Assembly: GCA_002104535.1 (NCBI GenBank)
Contig: NBOG01000003.1
Span: 248,001 to 312,000, forward strand
Direction: 5' to 3'
Source: Cognaticolwellia sediminilitoris
GTDB taxonomy: Bacteria > Pseudomonadota > Gammaproteobacteria > Enterobacterales > Alteromonadaceae
DNA length: 64,000 nt
The notes beneath the pieces are model-generated. The model searched no databases. It was not told the origin of the DNA and worked only from the letters and a program-made list of their open reading frames with translations. Shown piece by piece: positions 44,168 through 52,919 of this stretch; position 1 is the stretch's first letter; each line of letters opens with the position of its first letter. A program made the translations under genes and the position numbers.

Positions 44168-47100
44168 TTAGAAAGTGTATTTAACACCAATTTTCATGCT
44201 CCAAGTTGACTCACGGTCTTTAAATCTAGCTGGAGTCTCATTTTCATCAATATTTGCAGTTGTATAAACATATTGACCTGCATCATTGATGCTGTAATCA
44301 AGTAACTCTGTAGATGATTGACCAAATGGTAATTGATAAACACGTGCTGCACGAGCATCAAAGAATGCTAAGGCGTTCTTAATATCAACATAGAATAAAC
44401 CTTTATGTCCATCAAAAAATCCTGGGATTTCTTGTTCTAGACGTAAGTCCATCGTTGTTGTCCATGGCGCGTTATGTGAGTTTTTATCAATGTAACCACC
44501 GTCAGAGCTAATACCTGCTTCAGCTAACTCAGCCATAATATCGTCATAGCTCATGCCATTGTCAAAATCTACAGCTGGGTCACTAGCATCAGTTGGGATA
44601 TAAACTAAGTTTGAAGTTGTTAAATCAAGATTGCCCGAGAAACCACTGCGGTTATTATAACCTAATACATAGCTAAATGGACGACCTGACTTACGCTCCC
44701 AGAACATGTGCACACCAGTGTTATAACCTTCAAATAATTCTGCATTATATGAAAGGTTCATGGTTAAACGATGTTTCACTTGATAAGCTGAAGTACCTAC
44801 AGTCGGGTTTTCAGGATCAAGCACTGGGTTAAAGTTATAAGCCGTGTTTGTTGAAGTACCTGTAGCATCTATACGGTTACGAATAGTTGAATGAGTGTAA
44901 GAGAAATTCGCTTTAAAGCCATTCTGCCAATTTTTAGCTAATGTTAATGTTTCTATTAGCGTATGACCGCCGGTAGTATTTGTTAACATTACGTCACGTG
45001 CATCACGATCTGGATCAGCGAAGGTGTAAATTGGACGACCATCAACAGTATAACCTGCATTACCTTTAGAGGTATCTAAAGTACGTGATAAGTCAGACCA
45101 AATCATGTCTTTCTGAACAGCTTTGTAAAGTACTTCACCACTAATACGCCAATCATCTCCTAAGCCTATATTGCTAAAGTCAGCTATATAATCAGCAGCT
45201 AAGCTATATTGCCAAGTAGTTGGAATATCAAAGTTAGGATCAATGGTATCAATATTTGTATTTGGACCACCTAACTCAGATTGTGAAATTTTATCTTGTG
45301 CATGTTGAGGAATACTGTTTGGATCAGCATCTTGCAAGAATGTGCTGGCAGCAATTGGGTCACCAAAAGTACGATATAACGCGATTCTTGAACCATCGTT
45401 GGTAAATGCATTTGAAATAAATACATTAGGACGACCACCACTAAACAAACCAGCACCACCGCGAATAGTTAAATCATCGGTTGCATTCCACGTAAAGCCT
45501 ATACGAGGTAGAAGTACGCTTAAACCATCCAAGTTTTCATTATTTTCAAAACCATAACGTTCAACAAAACTTGCGTTAACATTTGGTTTATCTTTGTTAG
45601 TTGTTGTTTCATAACGTAAACCGTAAGTTACGTTTAATGAATCATTTACATCCCAACTATCTTCAATATATAAAGAGTGGTTACCTAATGCGAATGCTGC
45701 CGCGGCATCATCACGATTAAGGCTAGGGTTATTTTGATATTCAAACCAATCTGCAATACCCGCTTCATAATCGTCAATGCTTTCAAAATACCAAGAACCT
45801 AAGTAATGCTGCATAAAGATGTTGTAAACGTCTACTTTCTCGTATTCCCAACCAAATGAGATCGCGTGTTCTTCGTAAAGGTACTCACCACTTACACGAA
45901 CTTGTAAAGTTTCGTTAGTTAACTGGTTAGCATGACGGCTATCATCAGCGCCGAGCATGATTTCACCGCCCCCAACAGTATCAATTTTAACTTCACCGAA
46001 CTCTAAACCGCCAAGAGAAACTTGACCGTTAACTGACTCTTTCTTAGAAACTTTAACTTCTGTTGAAAAATCTTCATTCCAATATGAGAATAATTGGCCA
46101 ACATAAGTATCGAATTCGTTAGAGCGATTATACCAATGTGAAGAAAGGTATAAATCATCAGAACGACCGCCACCTTGGTTACCTGCACTGTTGCTTGAAC
46201 CATGAGAATAGGTGAATGATGCACGATGGTCATCGTTGATGTTCCAATCAAGTTTCAAAGAGTATTTTTCATCTTCTAACGGAATTGAATTATCCCAACT
46301 ACCTGCCTCATAACCATATTTATCTCTAGAGATTTGTACAACACGGTCAACTTCGGCTTGTGATACCTGTGAAACTTTATTCGCTACGTTAGAGTCAGAT
46401 GGACCTTTATCAACAGAGCTCGGTGATTCAAAAGTTTCATAAGATGCGAAAAAGAATAATTTATCTTTAATGATTGGACCACCAAGAGTAGCACCCCAAC
46501 TTTCTTCATCAAAGCTTAAATCAAGTCTGTCACCATCACCAGTGATAGGTTCACCAGCCCAATCATCTTTCGCTTGTTCGAAAAACATTGAACCATGAAA
46601 GTCATTAGTACCAGATTTTGTTACAACACTAATTTTACCACCAGAGAAACCGCCTTCTTTGGCAGTAAATGGTGCGATAGCTACACTGATTTGATCAATT
46701 GAATCAAAACTAATAGGTGAACGCTCAGTTGGGTAACCGTTACCGGCTAAACCAAAATCATCATTAAGGTTTACACCATCAACCGCTAAACTGTTATATC
46801 TAGGGTTACTGCCCGCTAATGAAAGTGTATTACCGTCATTACCAACAACAGCCATCGGGTTTTGTCTAACGATGTCTTTTAAATCACGATTAAAAGCTGC
46901 AGACTTTGTTAAGTCATCGCCACTAAATACGCTTGATGAACCTTTTGAAGGGTCGAAGAATGTTGAAGAGCCTGTAACCGCAATACGCTCAATACTTGCA
47001 TCTTCTAGAACTTCGTTAACACGGAAAACATCACCTAGAGTGATGTAGACACCTTCAAGTTTTTTGTCAGCATATACGTCAGAGTCAATCGTAATAGTGT

Positions 47101-47344
47101 ATGGACCACCAACACGAAGGCCTTTTGCTGAGAAAGCTCCAGTTTCGTTTACTTTTAGAACTTTACGAGTACCTGATGGCTCATGAACGATCGTGATCGT
47201 TGCATCAGTTACAACATTACCACTCGCAGTGAGAATGTTTCCTCGAATTGAAGATGACGTATCATCAGCCATAGCTGATGTTGTCAATCCTAGTGCAAGT
47301 ACAACCGCACCAGTAATGCGTGAGAGACGATGAGTTTTCATCAT
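44168..47344 (-). CDS. Oar-like TonB-dependent receptor with N-terminal carboxypeptidase-regulatory domain
   Basis: This large outer-membrane receptor (1058 residues) has a signal peptide (ending LTTSAMA), a carboxypeptidase-regulatory-like beta domain (about 30-110, SIRGNILTASGNVVTDATIT), a TonB-box-like IERIAVTGS, a plug (LSLAGSNPRYNSLAVDGVNL, SGGKISVVTKSGTNDFHGSM) and a barrel ending in MKIGVKYTF. This Oar-type layout is common in marine bacteria. The substrate is not shown by sequence. Its neighbours (cdd-deoA on one side; RutR-like regulator, secreted nuclease/phosphatase and alkaline phosphatase on the other) suggest nucleic-acid or nucleotide-derived material. AAAGGA precedes the ATG. 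The long leader holds a weak RutR-type box. Confidence 0.9.
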   Translation of the reverse strand: MMKTHRLSRITGAVVLALGLTTSAMADDTSSSIRGNILTASGNVVTDATITIVHEPSGTRKVLKVNETGAFSAKGLRVGGPYTITIDSDVYADKKLEGVYITLGDVFRVNEVLEDASIERIAVTGSSTFFDPSKGSSSVFSGDDLTKSAAFNRDLKDIVRQNPMAVVGNDGNTLSLAGSNPRYNSLAVDGVNLNDDFGLAGNGYPTERSPISFDSIDQISVAIAPFTAKEGGFSGGKISVVTKSGTNDFHGSMFFEQAKDDWAGEPITGDGDRLDLSFDEESWGATLGGPIIKDKLFFFASYETFESPSSVDKGPSDSNVANKVSQVSQAEVDRVVQISRDKYGYEAGSWDNSIPLEDEKYSLKLDWNINDDHRASFTYSHGSSNSAGNQGGGRSDDLYLSSHWYNRSNEFDTYVGQLFSYWNEDFSTEVKVSKKESVNGQVSLGGLEFGEVKIDTVGGGEIMLGADDSRHANQLTNETLQVRVSGEYLYEEHAISFGWEYEKVDVYNIFMQHYLGSWYFESIDDYEAGIADWFEYQNNPSLNRDDAAAAFALGNHSLYIEDSWDVNDSLNVTYGLRYETTTNKDKPNVNASFVERYGFENNENLDGLSVLLPRIGFTWNATDDLTIRGGAGLFSGGRPNVFISNAFTNDGSRIALYRTFGDPIAASTFLQDADPNSIPQHAQDKISQSELGGPNTNIDTIDPNFDIPTTWQYSLAADYIADFSNIGLGDDWRISGEVLYKAVQKDMIWSDLSRTLDTSKGNAGYTVDGRPIYTFADPDRDARDVMLTNTTGGHTLIETLTLAKNWQNGFKANFSYTHSTIRNRIDATGTSTNTAYNFNPVLDPENPTVGTSAYQVKHRLTMNLSYNAELFEGYNTGVHMFWERKSGRPFSYVLGYNNRSGFSGNLDLTTSNLVYIPTDASDPAVDFDNGMSYDDIMAELAEAGISSDGGYIDKNSHNAPWTTTMDLRLEQEIPGFFDGHKGLFYVDIKNALAFFDARAARVYQLPFGQSSTELLDYSINDAGQYVYTTANIDENETPARFKDRESTWSMKIGVKYTF

Positions 47345-47593
47345 AGTTTTCCTTTGGTATAAGTTAAATTAATGTTTTGCAATATGTTTTATTAAAGTTA
47401 TTTTTAGCTAATTATTATTTTTTAAACCTATTTCAGGGCAAATTAAAACAGAGTTTTATAACATTTTCATTACAATATTTTACACGTTACATTTTTCTTA
47501 TTCCAATTTTTTAACTTATTCAAAGAGCCAAACACAACATAAACAATAAAACATCATAATAACAAAAACTTACGTAAAAATTTTAAACAGACT

Positions 47594-47618
47594 AAAAAAA
47601 CCCTTATAACAGCAAGGG
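47594..47618 (-). terminator. Possible leader terminator of the Oar-like receptor gene
   Basis: On the minus strand CCCTT, an 8-base loop and AAGGG form a short stem followed by seven T residues. It lies between the RutR-type box and the receptor ATG, 250 bases before the ATG. The stem has only five base pairs. Confidence 0.35.
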
Positions 47619-47656
47619 CAATATACACAAGCTGATATAACAAAAAATCATAAAAA

Positions 47657-47672
47657 CAAACCATTTGGTCAA
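47657..47672. promoter_or_regulatory. Degenerate RutR-type box between Oar-like receptor and regulator
   Basis: CAAACCATTTGGTCAA has one perfect half-site (TGGTCAA) and matches the RutR consensus at 11 of 14 fixed positions. Its minus-strand TTGACC could serve as a -35 for the receptor. It is over 300 bases from either start codon. Confidence 0.5.
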
Positions 47673-47976
47673 GATAAAATAAAGTATGATTTTAATTAAG
47701 TTCTATAAGGTCTGTAAAACATAAGATATATTAACCAAAAGGAAATATGAGCTTAATATGTCTTAAAAACTTATTAACTTATTAATACAAAGCACATTAA
47801 AACAGTGTCTTAACTAACGTTTTAAATTAAACTTAGTTATTAAAGACTGAAGATTTGAAACCTTTATGTAAAACGACTATGAACATGATGAACTTAAGCA
47901 AACAATCATCAGTTTCATATTGGTGATCTTATTCATGATTTTTTTACACTGTTAAACAATAAATAACTATCCAGTA

Positions 47977-48004
47977 TTGACGTTAGAGATAACGTTCATA
48001 AAAT
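47977..48004 (+). promoter_or_regulatory. Candidate promoter of the TetR regulator with an inverted repeat
   Basis: TTGACG (47977-47982) and TAAAAT (47999-48004) are 16 bases apart, with the expected start about 20 bases before the GTG. ACGTTA-GAGA-TAACGT (47980-47995) is a perfect inverted repeat covering the -35 and spacer, so it could be an operator. It is unlike the RutR box. Confidence 0.45.
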
Positions 48005-48032
48005 TAATTTTATAACTTAAAAGGTTATTCGT

Positions 48033-48665
48033 GTGAGCAACAAGACCGGTAATGAAAAACAAGGAAGTATTCGCGCTCGAAGTGAAGCTGTTATATTAGC
48101 TGCGGCCCAAAAAGAATTTATTCTTCAGGGTTTTAAAGGCGCGACAGTACAATCTATTGCGGATACTGCAGGTTTACCTAAAGCCAATGTATTATATTAT
48201 TTTAAAAATAAAGAAAACATTTATCACGCTGTTTTACAATTAACACTTGATACTTGGGATCAAGGTATTGGTGAGCTCGATATTAAAGATGGACCTGTTC
48301 TAGCCATTGAAAAGTTTATTGCGGCAAAAGTTAAGATGTCTTTTGAACACCCACAAGCATCTAAAATTTACGCAATGGAGATCATTCAAGGTGCATTACA
48401 TTTAAAAGACTTTGCACGAACTTACCTAAGACAATGGGTTCGAGAAAAAGCTAAAGTTTTTCAAGTGTGGATTGATAGCGGTGAAATGAAAGATGTTGAC
48501 CCGGTTAAATTAATTTTTCTTATTTGGTCTTCTACACAGCATTATGCGGATTTTGAACAACAGATCCTTACCATTATGAACCGCGCCGATTACGAAGAAG
48601 ATGACATGAAGCAAGTGACCGAGTTTTTAACCGACTTTATCTTACGTGGTTGTGGTCTTAAGTAG
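48033..48665 (+). CDS. TetR-family regulator closely resembling RutR
   Basis: The 210-residue protein has an N-terminal helix-turn-helix (ATVQSIADTAGLPKANVLYY) and a RutR-type C-terminal domain. Against E. coli RutR as I remember it, the matches are strong: HPQASKIYAMEIIQGA, LIFLIWSSTQHYADF and NVLYYFKNKENIYHAVL. RutR binds uracil and controls pyrimidine and purine metabolism. No rut operon is present in this window, so I do not use that name. Translation starts at a GTG after AAAAGG. It is eight bases upstream of the secreted EEP-family gene. RutR-type boxes near three neighbouring nucleoside transcripts make it their likely regulator. Confidence 0.9.
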   Translation: MSNKTGNEKQGSIRARSEAVILAAAQKEFILQGFKGATVQSIADTAGLPKANVLYYFKNKENIYHAVLQLTLDTWDQGIGELDIKDGPVLAIEKFIAAKVKMSFEHPQASKIYAMEIIQGALHLKDFARTYLRQWVREKAKVFQVWIDSGEMKDVDPVKLIFLIWSSTQHYADFEQQILTIMNRADYEEDDMKQVTEFLTDFILRGCGLK

Positions 48666-48673
48666 GAGTCAAG

Positions 48674-49897
48674 ATGAAAAAATTAACCAATTTTATAGCA
48701 ACTACATTGCTAGTTTATTCAGGGGCTGCTATGTCACATGCATCTAAAGTTCCATCATCGAGTATTCGCATTGCAACATTCAATGTTAGTATGGAGGCCC
48801 TTAATTACTCACCTTCAACGCCTGAAGGTGAGGTAAAAGCAACAGCTAATGAATTAACCCTCGCTTTAAAGAGCGATAATCAACAAATTAAAAATATTGC
48901 AGAAATAATTCAACGAGTAAACCCTGATATTATTTTACTCAACGAATTTGATGGTAATGACGAAAGTCATCAATCATTGAAGCTATTTATCACGCAATAC
49001 TTAGCGAAAAGTCAAAATGGTCATGCGGCTATCGACTACCCCTACTTTTATCAAGGCCCGGTTAATACTGGTGTTGCCTCAAATTATGACTTAAATAACG
49101 ACAATAAAATTGGCCAATTACCTAACGACGCATTCGGCTACGGGCTTTATTCGGGTCACTTCGCCATGGCTTTATTATCAAAGTACCCCATTGTTGAAAA
49201 AGATATTCGTACTTTTCAGATGTTTAAATGGCGAGATATGCCAAATGCCTTACAGCCGATTACTCCTGCAACAAATACCCCTTGGTATAATGAACAAGCT
49301 TGGAATAACTTTCGCTTATCGTCTAAGTCACACTGGGATATCCCAGTAAGCATCAACGGTAAAGAATTACATGTACTAGCCAGTCACCCTACTCCACCAG
49401 TATTTGACGGGCCGGAGGACAGAAACGGAAAACGCAATTTCGATGAAATTCGCTTTTGGATAGATTACCTAACACCAAGTGCTGCTTCTTATATTTATGA
49501 TGATAATAAAAAGTATGGTGGTCTTGCTGAAGATAAAGCCTTTGTTATTTTAGGCGACTTAAATGCTGATTCGGTTGATGGAAATGCTATCAAATCAGGC
49601 ATAAATCGCCTGATCAACCACCCGCGTGTTAATGACCCTAAACCTACCAGTGAAGGCGGTAAATTACACCGACCAGAAAATCCTAACGCTAAATACCATA
49701 CTGCTTATTGGGGTATGAGAGCAGATTATGTCTTGCCAGAGAAGTCGCAGCTCAATATTTTAGATTCTGGTATATTTTGGCCAACAAAAGAAACGAAAGA
49801 ATTTAGCTTAATTAAAGATCGTGCGGCATCATCAGATCATCGTATGGTCTGGGTCGATATTGAGTTTAAATCGCATAATAACAATGCTAAGCCGTAG
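48674..49897 (+). CDS. Secreted endonuclease/exonuclease/phosphatase-family enzyme
   Basis: The 407-residue protein has a signal peptide (MKKLTNFIATTLLVYSGAAM region) and the DNase I-like fold. Conserved positions are seen in order: Asn in IATFNVSME, metal Glu in IILLNEFDGND, catalytic His in LASHPTPPVFDG, Asp-x-Asn in VILGDLNADSVDG, Asp in MRADYVLPE and the final Ser-Asp-His in ASSDHRMVWV. Members cut DNA/RNA, phosphodiesters or phosphomonoesters. Which one applies here is unknown. It follows the RutR-like gene by eight bases with AGGAG before the ATG, and precedes an alkaline phosphatase, so a role in extracellular nucleic acid or nucleotide breakdown is a reasonable inference. Confidence 0.88.
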   Translation: MKKLTNFIATTLLVYSGAAMSHASKVPSSSIRIATFNVSMEALNYSPSTPEGEVKATANELTLALKSDNQQIKNIAEIIQRVNPDIILLNEFDGNDESHQSLKLFITQYLAKSQNGHAAIDYPYFYQGPVNTGVASNYDLNNDNKIGQLPNDAFGYGLYSGHFAMALLSKYPIVEKDIRTFQMFKWRDMPNALQPITPATNTPWYNEQAWNNFRLSSKSHWDIPVSINGKELHVLASHPTPPVFDGPEDRNGKRNFDEIRFWIDYLTPSAASYIYDDNKKYGGLAEDKAFVILGDLNADSVDGNAIKSGINRLINHPRVNDPKPTSEGGKLHRPENPNAKYHTAYWGMRADYVLPEKSQLNILDSGIFWPTKETKEFSLIKDRAASSDHRMVWVDIEFKSHNNNAKP

Positions 49898-49955
49898 TAA
49901 AAACAAGTATCTGGTAACTTAATCTATTAACTTTAGAATAAAGCGAAAAATAAAA

Positions 49956-51392
49956 ATGAAAAAAATTGTCCCAACGTTATTAACAAGTTTGCTTATTATG
50001 TCTTGTAGTCAGCTACAGACTTTAAATAACGCTGAAAATAACACCGTTGTAAAAGCAGCAGACTTGCCTAAAAATATTATCATGATCGTTGGTGATGGTA
50101 TGGGGCCAGCATATACTACAGCCTATCGTTATTTCCATGACGATCCAACGACACCTGAGCTAGAGACCACGGTATTTGATCGCCACTTTGTTGGCATGAG
50201 TAGCACTCATCCTGCTCCTGAATCAGGTTACATTACAGATTCAGCCGCTAGTGCTACCGCGTTATCAACTGGCGTTAAAACATATAACGCGGCAATTGGT
50301 TTAGACACCAACAGACAACCTGTGGAAACAGTTTTAGAGTACGCGAAAAAAACCGGTAAAAAAACTGGTGTTGTCGCAACTTTACAAATCAATCACGCCA
50401 CACCAGGCTCATACTTAGCCCATAATGTTCATCGTTATAATTACAATGAAATTGCTGATAGCTATATTGATGACGGTATTAAAGCAGACCTATATTTTGG
50501 TGGTGGATGGAAGTACTTTATTCGCGAAGATAGAAACCTAGTTAACGAGTTCATTGCATCAGGATTTCACTATATTGATAGATATAGTGACATTAATACA
50601 TTACCTGCAAACAAACCTGTTTTAGGATTATTTGCTGATACTGGTTTACCTTGGGCATTAGATGATAGCAATAAGTTCCGACTGTCAATGATGGCTAAAG
50701 CTGCCACTAAACAGCTTGAAAATAAAAATGGCTATTTTATGTTGATTGAAGGTAGCCAAATTGATTACGGCGGACATGCTCGTGATATTGCTGCTGCAAT
50801 AACTGAAATGGATGACTTAGCTAAAACGCTTGAATATCTGGAGACTTATGTTGCAGAAAACCCAGATACTTTAGTGGTTATCACAGCCGATCACAGTACT
50901 GGTGGTTTAACTATCGGTAAAAAGACTGGTCGTACAGATGACGATATTAATAGTAAATACCTTTGGAAACCTGAATTTTTACGCACGATGACCATGTCAC
51001 CAGAAGCGATTGCTAAAAAATTCACTACCGATACGCTTTCACTTGAAGATGTATCTACATTAATTTCATTTGAAATCACTGACACTGATATGGCTAATCT
51101 AGTTCAAGCTAAACTTGAAGATAGCGCCATTGTTTCAGCGTTTAATGCCCTTTCAGATGCCGATAAAAAAGGTCAAAGAGTACCTCGTGCTTACCAGTCT
51201 ACGCTAAATGTGCTGACAAAATTAATTGATATGAAAACCAACACCGGTTGGGGCTCAATTAGTGCGTCAGGTACGCATACTGGTATCGATGTGCCGGTAT
51301 TTGCTTTTGGTAAAGGCAGCGAAGCCTTTAAAGGTTTTCAAGACAATACCGACATAGCAAAGAAAATTTTCACTTTGCTAGGTAAAAAATAA
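49956..51392 (+). CDS. Alkaline phosphatase (PhoA family), lipoprotein
   Basis: The 478-residue enzyme hydrolyses phosphate monoesters outside the cytoplasm. A lipoprotein-like signal (LTSLLIMSC) suggests attachment to a membrane. The active site is complete: first metal Asp in IVGDGMGPAY, nucleophile Ser in ITDSAASATALSTGVKT, HATPGSYLAHN, EGSQIDYGGHA, TADHSTGGLT and GTHTGIDVPVFAFG. It lies 58 bases after the EEP-family gene in the same direction and probably forms an operon with it and the RutR-like regulator. Control by nucleosides or pyrimidines, not only by phosphate, is therefore possible. No Pho box was recognised. Confidence 0.93.
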   Translation: MKKIVPTLLTSLLIMSCSQLQTLNNAENNTVVKAADLPKNIIMIVGDGMGPAYTTAYRYFHDDPTTPELETTVFDRHFVGMSSTHPAPESGYITDSAASATALSTGVKTYNAAIGLDTNRQPVETVLEYAKKTGKKTGVVATLQINHATPGSYLAHNVHRYNYNEIADSYIDDGIKADLYFGGGWKYFIREDRNLVNEFIASGFHYIDRYSDINTLPANKPVLGLFADTGLPWALDDSNKFRLSMMAKAATKQLENKNGYFMLIEGSQIDYGGHARDIAAAITEMDDLAKTLEYLETYVAENPDTLVVITADHSTGGLTIGKKTGRTDDDINSKYLWKPEFLRTMTMSPEAIAKKFTTDTLSLEDVSTLISFEITDTDMANLVQAKLEDSAIVSAFNALSDADKKGQRVPRAYQSTLNVLTKLIDMKTNTGWGSISASGTHTGIDVPVFAFGKGSEAFKGFQDNTDIAKKIFTLLGKK

Positions 51393-51421
51393 ACCGTTAA
51401 GACTTTACAAATAAAAAGATA

Positions 51422-51458
51422 AAAAACGCCGAGTAATTGTTGATTACTCGGCGTTTTT
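51422..51458. terminator. Bidirectional terminator between alkaline phosphatase and metC
   Basis: AAAAACGCCGAGTAAT (51422-51437) pairs perfectly with ATTACTCGGCGTTTTT (51443-51458) across a 5-base loop. The genes converge on it. Confidence 0.93.
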
Positions 51459-51523
51459 CTTTTTAATAAGCCATTTATATGACGTAAAGATTAATATTTG
51501 ATCTAAAGTTACTTAAGCTAAGA

Positions 51524-52711
51524 TTACTTAGCCTCTTCTGCTAGCACTTGATTGAAACGGGCAAAGCCTTTTTCAAGATCTGTAATTAAATCATCAACGT
51601 TTTCTAAGCCTACATGTAAGCGTATCAATGGATACTGGTAAGGCCAAGTTGTCGCTGTTCGCATCTTATTAACGTTAGCAATGCCTAATATTAAGCTTTC
51701 GAAACCGCCCCACGAGTAGCCCATTTTAAAATGTTCCATGCCATCTAAAAGTGCGGTTAATGCGGCGTTGTTACCTTTATTTAAAACAAACGAAAACAAA
51801 CCATTTGAACCAGTAAAATCGCGTTCATAAAACTCATGACCTGGACATGAAGGTAATGCCGGATGCAATATCGTTTCTACCTCAGGTCTTGTTGCTAGCC
51901 AATCAGCAATTTTAAGTGCACTAGCTTGATGCTGCTGTAAACGAACACTTAAGGTTCTAATACCTCGCATGGCAAGGTATAAATCGTCTGGTGAGGTACA
52001 TTGACCCATAATGTAACTGCTTTCACGCAGCTGTGGCCAATGTTCGCTCGTTGCCGTCGCTGTACCTAACATGACATCAGAATGGCCGACAATATATTTT
52101 GTTGCCGCTTGAATTGAAATATCTACACCATAATCAAAAGGCTGAAAATTGACCCCGGCTGACCAGGTATTATCCAACATTACAATACAGTTATGACGAT
52201 GTGCCACTTCGGCTATAGCCGGAACATCTTGTACTTCCATGGTAATTGAGCCGGGAGATTCGAGAAAAACCACACGGGTATTAGGTTTAATTAACGCTTC
52301 AATACCACTGCCAATTAACGGGTCGTAGTAGCTAGTTTCAATACCTAATTTAGCTAATATTTTATCGCAATAATCACGCGTTGGCTCATAAGCGTTATCA
52401 ACCATTAAAATATGATCGCCCGTTTTAACGAAAGCTAATATCGCATTAGTGATAGCAGCAGTACCTGACGGATATATCGCACAGCCTGCGCCGCCTTCTA
52501 GCGTTGTCATGGCATCGCTAAAAGCAAAAGAGGTAGACGTACCACGACGGCCATAAAACAAGACCTGATTAGTTTTATTGGCGGTAGCATGCTTCATTTC
52601 TTTAACAGAGTTAAACACGACAGTAGAAGCACGCTCTACCGGTGGGTTTACAACACCACGTGTCCATTGACTTTTTCGGCCCGCATTGATTATTTTGGTT
52701 TCTTTTTTCAT
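51524..52711 (-). CDS. metC: Cystathionine beta-lyase
   Basis: MetC is a PLP enzyme that converts cystathionine to homocysteine, pyruvate and ammonia in methionine synthesis. The 395-residue protein has the family marks YGRRGTSTSFAFSDAMTTLE, YPSGTAAITNAILAF, VMLDNTWSAGVNFQPFDYGV and the PLP lysine in SIQAATKYIVGHSDVMLGT (about residue 210). The C-terminal YSWGGFESLILG and IRLHVGLENVDDLI fit MetC rather than MetB. It is a single gene with no adjacent met gene. No MetJ box was recognised. Confidence 0.95.
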   Translation of the reverse strand: MKKETKIINAGRKSQWTRGVVNPPVERASTVVFNSVKEMKHATANKTNQVLFYGRRGTSTSFAFSDAMTTLEGGAGCAIYPSGTAAITNAILAFVKTGDHILMVDNAYEPTRDYCDKILAKLGIETSYYDPLIGSGIEALIKPNTRVVFLESPGSITMEVQDVPAIAEVAHRHNCIVMLDNTWSAGVNFQPFDYGVDISIQAATKYIVGHSDVMLGTATATSEHWPQLRESSYIMGQCTSPDDLYLAMRGIRTLSVRLQQHQASALKIADWLATRPEVETILHPALPSCPGHEFYERDFTGSNGLFSFVLNKGNNAALTALLDGMEHFKMGYSWGGFESLILGIANVNKMRTATTWPYQYPLIRLHVGLENVDDLITDLEKGFARFNQVLAEEAK

Positions 52712-52919
52712 CTCAAAGTTTATTCCGCAGTTAAATTCAGTTTTCGGAAAATAAGGACACAGCTATCAAAATATTATAGCTATCTAGCCATCTATAATAC
52801 ATATAACGTGAATCAATACAAGAAGCACGCTTTATTTTGTCATATCATAGATGCGTAATTTATTGTTGAGCTGTAATTTCGTCGATAAACTTGAATTGCT
52901 ACTTTATTAACCATTAAAA

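Larger units (their letters stand above)
47345..48032. other. 688-base AT-rich intergenic region between Oar-like receptor and TetR regulator
   Basis: No credible gene is seen. The region holds a weak RutR-type box (47657-47672), a small hairpin with a T7 run on the minus strand (47594-47618), and a candidate regulator promoter with an inverted repeat (47977-48004). The rest is A/T-rich with many short poly-A runs. Confidence 0.7.
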
